A stretch of DNA of 13,771 nucleotides. Source: Armatimonadota bacterium (GTDB lineage Bacteria > Sysuimicrobiota > Sysuimicrobiia > Sysuimicrobiales > JACQTN01). Of this stretch, positions 11,368-13,771 are shown in pieces; position 1 is the stretch's first letter, and each line of letters starts with the position of its first letter. A program made the position numbers and the translations under genes. Location: NCBI GenBank assembly GCA_016210785.1, contig JACQTN010000436.1, positions 1 through 13,771 of the forward strand, given 5' to 3'. A model generated the notes under the pieces. That model saw nothing but the letters and a program-made list of their open reading frames with translations, was not told the DNA's origin and ran no database searches.

Positions 11368-13771
11368 TCACGCTGTCAATTCGCGTTTGCGCCGGTAAAC
11401 AGTTTGTTTTCGCCTCTCCAGGGCGGCTTCCCTTTCCCGCTCGCGCTCGATCACCTCGGAGGGGGCCCGGCTGACAAACTCCCGATCATTGAGCTTCGCC
11501 CGCACGCGCTGGAGGTCGGTCTCGACCCTGGCCAGCTCCGCCTCCAGGCGTGCCATCTCACGCCCCAGGTCGATCACGCCCGCCAGCGGGATGTGGACCT
11601 CGACATCGCCAACCAGGGCGGCGGCGGCCTGGGAGGGCTTCTCCCCGTCGGATCCGCGGAGTTCCACCCTGCCCGCTCGGACCAGGTGGGCGATCGCGGG
11701 CCGGATCTGGTCCAGGCGTGAATGTCGGGACGCCGGCGCCACCAGGACCAGGTCGACCCGCCGGCCTGGCGGCACGTGCATGTCCGCCCGGATGCCCCGG
11801 CCCGCCCGGACCAGGTCCATGAGCAGGCCCATCGCCTCCTCGGCCTCTTCGTCCACCAGCGAAGGATCGAAACCCGGCCACTGCGCCACCATGAGGCTGG
11901 GCGTCTCGTGATCGCGGGGCAGGCTCTGCCAGACCTCCTCGGTGATGAAGGGCATCACGGGGTGCAGCAGCGCCATCGTACCCGACAGCACCCCCCACAA
12001 GGTCTGCTGCACGGCGGCCCTCCGGGGGCCGGACAGCGCAGGCTTGGCCAGCTCCAGGTACCAGTCGCAGAACTCGCTCCAGACGAAATCGTACAGCGCC
12101 CGGCAGGCCTTGTCGAACTCGTATGCGTCCAGGAGCGCCGTCACGTCACGCACCGTGCGCGCGTAGCGACTCCGGATCCAGCGGTCGGCCAGATCCAGAT
12201 GGCCGTGCCACCCGCCGGTTGGGTCGGGCCGGAACCCGGCCAGGTTCATCCGAACAAACCGCGCAGCATTCCAGATCTTGTTGGAAAAGTTCCTGGTATC
12301 TTCCACCATTTTTTCGGAGAATCGCAGGTCCTGTTGCGCCTGAGAGCACCGCAGGAGCAGGCTGAAGCGAAGCGCGTCGGCACCGTGGCGGGCAATCTGC
12401 GCCAGGGGATCGATGCCGGTGCCCAGCGACTTCGACATGCGCCTCCCCTCGATGTTCAGCACGGTGGGATTGATGTAGACGTCCCTGAAGGGGACGTCGC
12501 CCCGGAACTCCAGCCCAAACATGATCATGCGCGCCACCCACAGGAAGATGATGTCCCGGGCCGTGGCCAGCACCGCGGTGGGATAGAAGTAGGCCAGGTC
12601 TGCGGTCTCCTCTGGCCACCCCAGTGTGGCGATCGGCCACAGGGCCGAACTGAACCAGGTGTCCAGCACGTCGCCGTCCTGGCGCAGCCCGGTGGCACCG
12701 CAGGCCGGACAGGCGGCGGGCGACGTTTTGCTGGCCACGATCTCGCCGCAGGGACAGTACCACACCGGAATCCGGTGCCCCCACCACAACTGCCGGGAGA
12801 TGCACCAGTCGCGGATCTCGGCCATCCAGTCCAGGAAGATGCGCTGCCATCGCTCGGGGAAGAACCGCACCCGGCCCTCCTCCACGGCGCGGATGGCGGG
12901 CGCCGCCAGTTCCTTCATCCGGCAGAACCACTGCTCTGAGATGTAGGGCTCGAGCACGGTCCCGCACCGGTCGCAGTGCCCGATGCTGGTCCGGTAGGGC
13001 TCCGTCCGGACCACGAACCCACCCTGCGCCAGGTCTTCGGCGATGGCCGCGCGGCAGGCGAACCGGTCCATCCCCTCATACCGGCCCGCCAGGTCGTTCA
13101 TCCGGCCGTGCTCGTCGAGCGCTACGAGCGTCTCCAGCCCGTGATCGCGCCCGATCTCGTAGTCGAGCGGATCGTGCCCGGGAGTCACCTTGACCGCCCC
13201 CGTACCGAACTCGCGCTGCACACGCCGGTCGGCGATGATGGGAAGGCGGCGGCCCACCAGGGGCAGCGTCACGGCCTGGCCGATGAGGTGGCGGTATCGC
13301 TCGTCGTCAGGATGGACGGCGACGGCGACATCGGCCAGGATGGTCTCCGGCCGCTGCGTGGCCACGACGATGCCCGCACCGCCGTCCTGGCCGGGGTAGC
13401 GCAGGTAGAAGAGGGTGCTGTCGGTCTCCCGGTGGTCCACCTCCAGGTCCGAGATGCCGGTCCGGCAGCGCGGGCACCAGTTCACCATGTAGGTGCCCCG
13501 GTAGATGTAGCCCTTGTTGTGCAGCCGGATGAAGGCCTCCATCACCGCGTCGTAGTAGTGCGGATCGAGGGTGAAGACAAAACGATCCCAGTCGCAGGCA
13601 CAACCCATCGACTTGAGCTGCTCGGCGATGATGTTGCCGTACTGCTCCTTCCACCGCCAGACCCGCTCCAGGAAACGCTCCCGGCCCAGGTCCTCCCGGG
13701 TCAGACCTTCCCTGGCCAGGTCCCGCTCCACCACGTTCTGGGTGGCGATGCCCGCGTGGTCGGTGCCGGGC
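11368..13771 (-). CDS. valS: Valyl-tRNA synthetase, 5' end beyond window
   Basis: ValRS attaches valine to tRNA(Val) and edits mischarged threonine. The frame is open through base 13771, where it reads PGTDHAGIATQ, a ValRS signature just after the HIGH region. About 800 residues are visible and perhaps 80 are missing, including the HIGH motif. The GTG at 13734 is therefore internal and not the start. Visible parts, in order, are the CP1 editing domain (ATQRPETILADVAVAVHPDD; FGTGAVKVTPGHDPLDYEIG), zinc-type Cys clusters (HCDRCG; WYCPCG then CPACG), the catalytic segment ISRQLWWGHRIPVWYC, DTWFSSALWP, and the KMSKS loop as RMSKS (12427-12441). These are followed by the anticodon-binding helical domain (YDFVWSEFCDWYLELAKPAL) and a C-terminal coiled coil of about 65 residues rich in Glu and Arg. 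The ATQRPET variant is discussed in the findings. It is the first visible gene of the leftward operon. Confidence 0.97.
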   Translation of the reverse strand, partial: PGTDHAGIATQNVVERDLAREGLTREDLGRERFLERVWRWKEQYGNIIAEQLKSMGCACDWDRFVFTLDPHYYDAVMEAFIRLHNKGYIYRGTYMVNWCPRCRTGISDLEVDHRETDSTLFYLRYPGQDGGAGIVVATQRPETILADVAVAVHPDDERYRHLIGQAVTLPLVGRRLPIIADRRVQREFGTGAVKVTPGHDPLDYEIGRDHGLETLVALDEHGRMNDLAGRYEGMDRFACRAAIAEDLAQGGFVVRTEPYRTSIGHCDRCGTVLEPYISEQWFCRMKELAAPAIRAVEEGRVRFFPERWQRIFLDWMAEIRDWCISRQLWWGHRIPVWYCPCGEIVASKTSPAACPACGATGLRQDGDVLDTWFSSALWPIATLGWPEETADLAYFYPTAVLATARDIIFLWVARMIMFGLEFRGDVPFRDVYINPTVLNIEGRRMSKSLGTGIDPLAQIARHGADALRFSLLLRCSQAQQDLRFSEKMVEDTRNFSNKIWNAARFVRMNLAGFRPDPTGGWHGHLDLADRWIRSRYARTVRDVTALLDAYEFDKACRALYDFVWSEFCDWYLELAKPALSGPRRAAVQQTLWGVLSGTMALLHPVMPFITEEVWQSLPRDHETPSLMVAQWPGFDPSLVDEEAEEAMGLLMDLVRAGRGIRADMHVPPGRRVDLVLVAPASRHSRLDQIRPAIAHLVRAGRVELRGSDGEKPSQAAAALVGDVEVHIPLAGVIDLGREMARLEAELARVETDLQRVRAKLNDREFVSRAPSEVIEREREREAALERRKQTVYRRKRELTA

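Noticed and set aside
11722..12939. A 405-codon plus-strand open frame antisense to valS
   Set aside because: ValRS motifs on the minus strand are unambiguous, and the antisense product shows no recognisable domain.
13734..13734. GTG at 13734 as the start of valS
   Set aside because: The frame continues to the window edge with the conserved PGTDHAGIATQ segment, so the gene begins outside the window.

Overview
The window is GC-rich, densely coded bacterial chromosome. It contains housekeeping genes (valS, a type IV pilus/type II secretion platform gene) and several signalling genes. GTG and TTG starts are common, and no insertion sequence, phage gene, tRNA, rRNA or CRISPR array was seen. The gene set fits a free-living, probably uncultivated high-GC bacterium. 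The valyl-tRNA synthetase looks broadly Thermus-, Armatimonadota- or CSP1-3-like from memory, but the phylum cannot be fixed from the sequence alone.

Layout. (1) Bases 1-604, minus strand: the N-terminal 201 residues of a PilC/GspF inner-membrane platform protein, cut by the window edge. A good sigma70-type promoter (TTGACA, 17 bp, CACAAT) lies just upstream, and its spacer is an inverted repeat. (2) Bases 605-857: a divergent intergenic region with several GC-rich inverted repeats. (3) Bases 858-4128, plus strand: a three-gene phosphorelay. It has a six-helix membrane sensor kinase with two GAF domains and a HisKA_3/HATPase core, a NarL-type DNA-binding response regulator, and a stand-alone receiver-domain protein. 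(4) Bases 13771-4166, minus strand, converging on the kinase operon: the last 800 residues of valyl-tRNA synthetase, followed at short spacings by HEAT-repeat protein 1, HD-GYP protein 1, HEAT-repeat protein 2 and HD-GYP protein 2.

The most notable structure is in region 4. The four genes after valS are a tandem duplication of a two-gene unit, [HEAT-repeat protein + HD-GYP protein]. The two HEAT proteins (704 and 701 aa) match each other over most of their length, and so do the two HD-GYP proteins (473 and 469 aa). In addition, all four appear to share one N-terminal domain of about 130 residues. It begins with a 'L(Y)xxxH' segment and ends in a 'GG...L.....' segment followed by a beta strand. 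A common N-terminal domain on both a predicted cyclic-di-GMP hydrolase and a HEAT scaffold suggests that the partners associate through it. That is an inference; the alignments by eye are what is seen.

How the genes may work together: the HD-GYP proteins retain the metal-binding histidines and aspartates expected of cyclic-di-GMP phosphodiesterases. Cyclic-di-GMP commonly controls type IV pili, and a pilus platform gene lies at the other end of the window. The kinase operon sits between them. A functional link among the three regions is possible but is supported here only by proximity.
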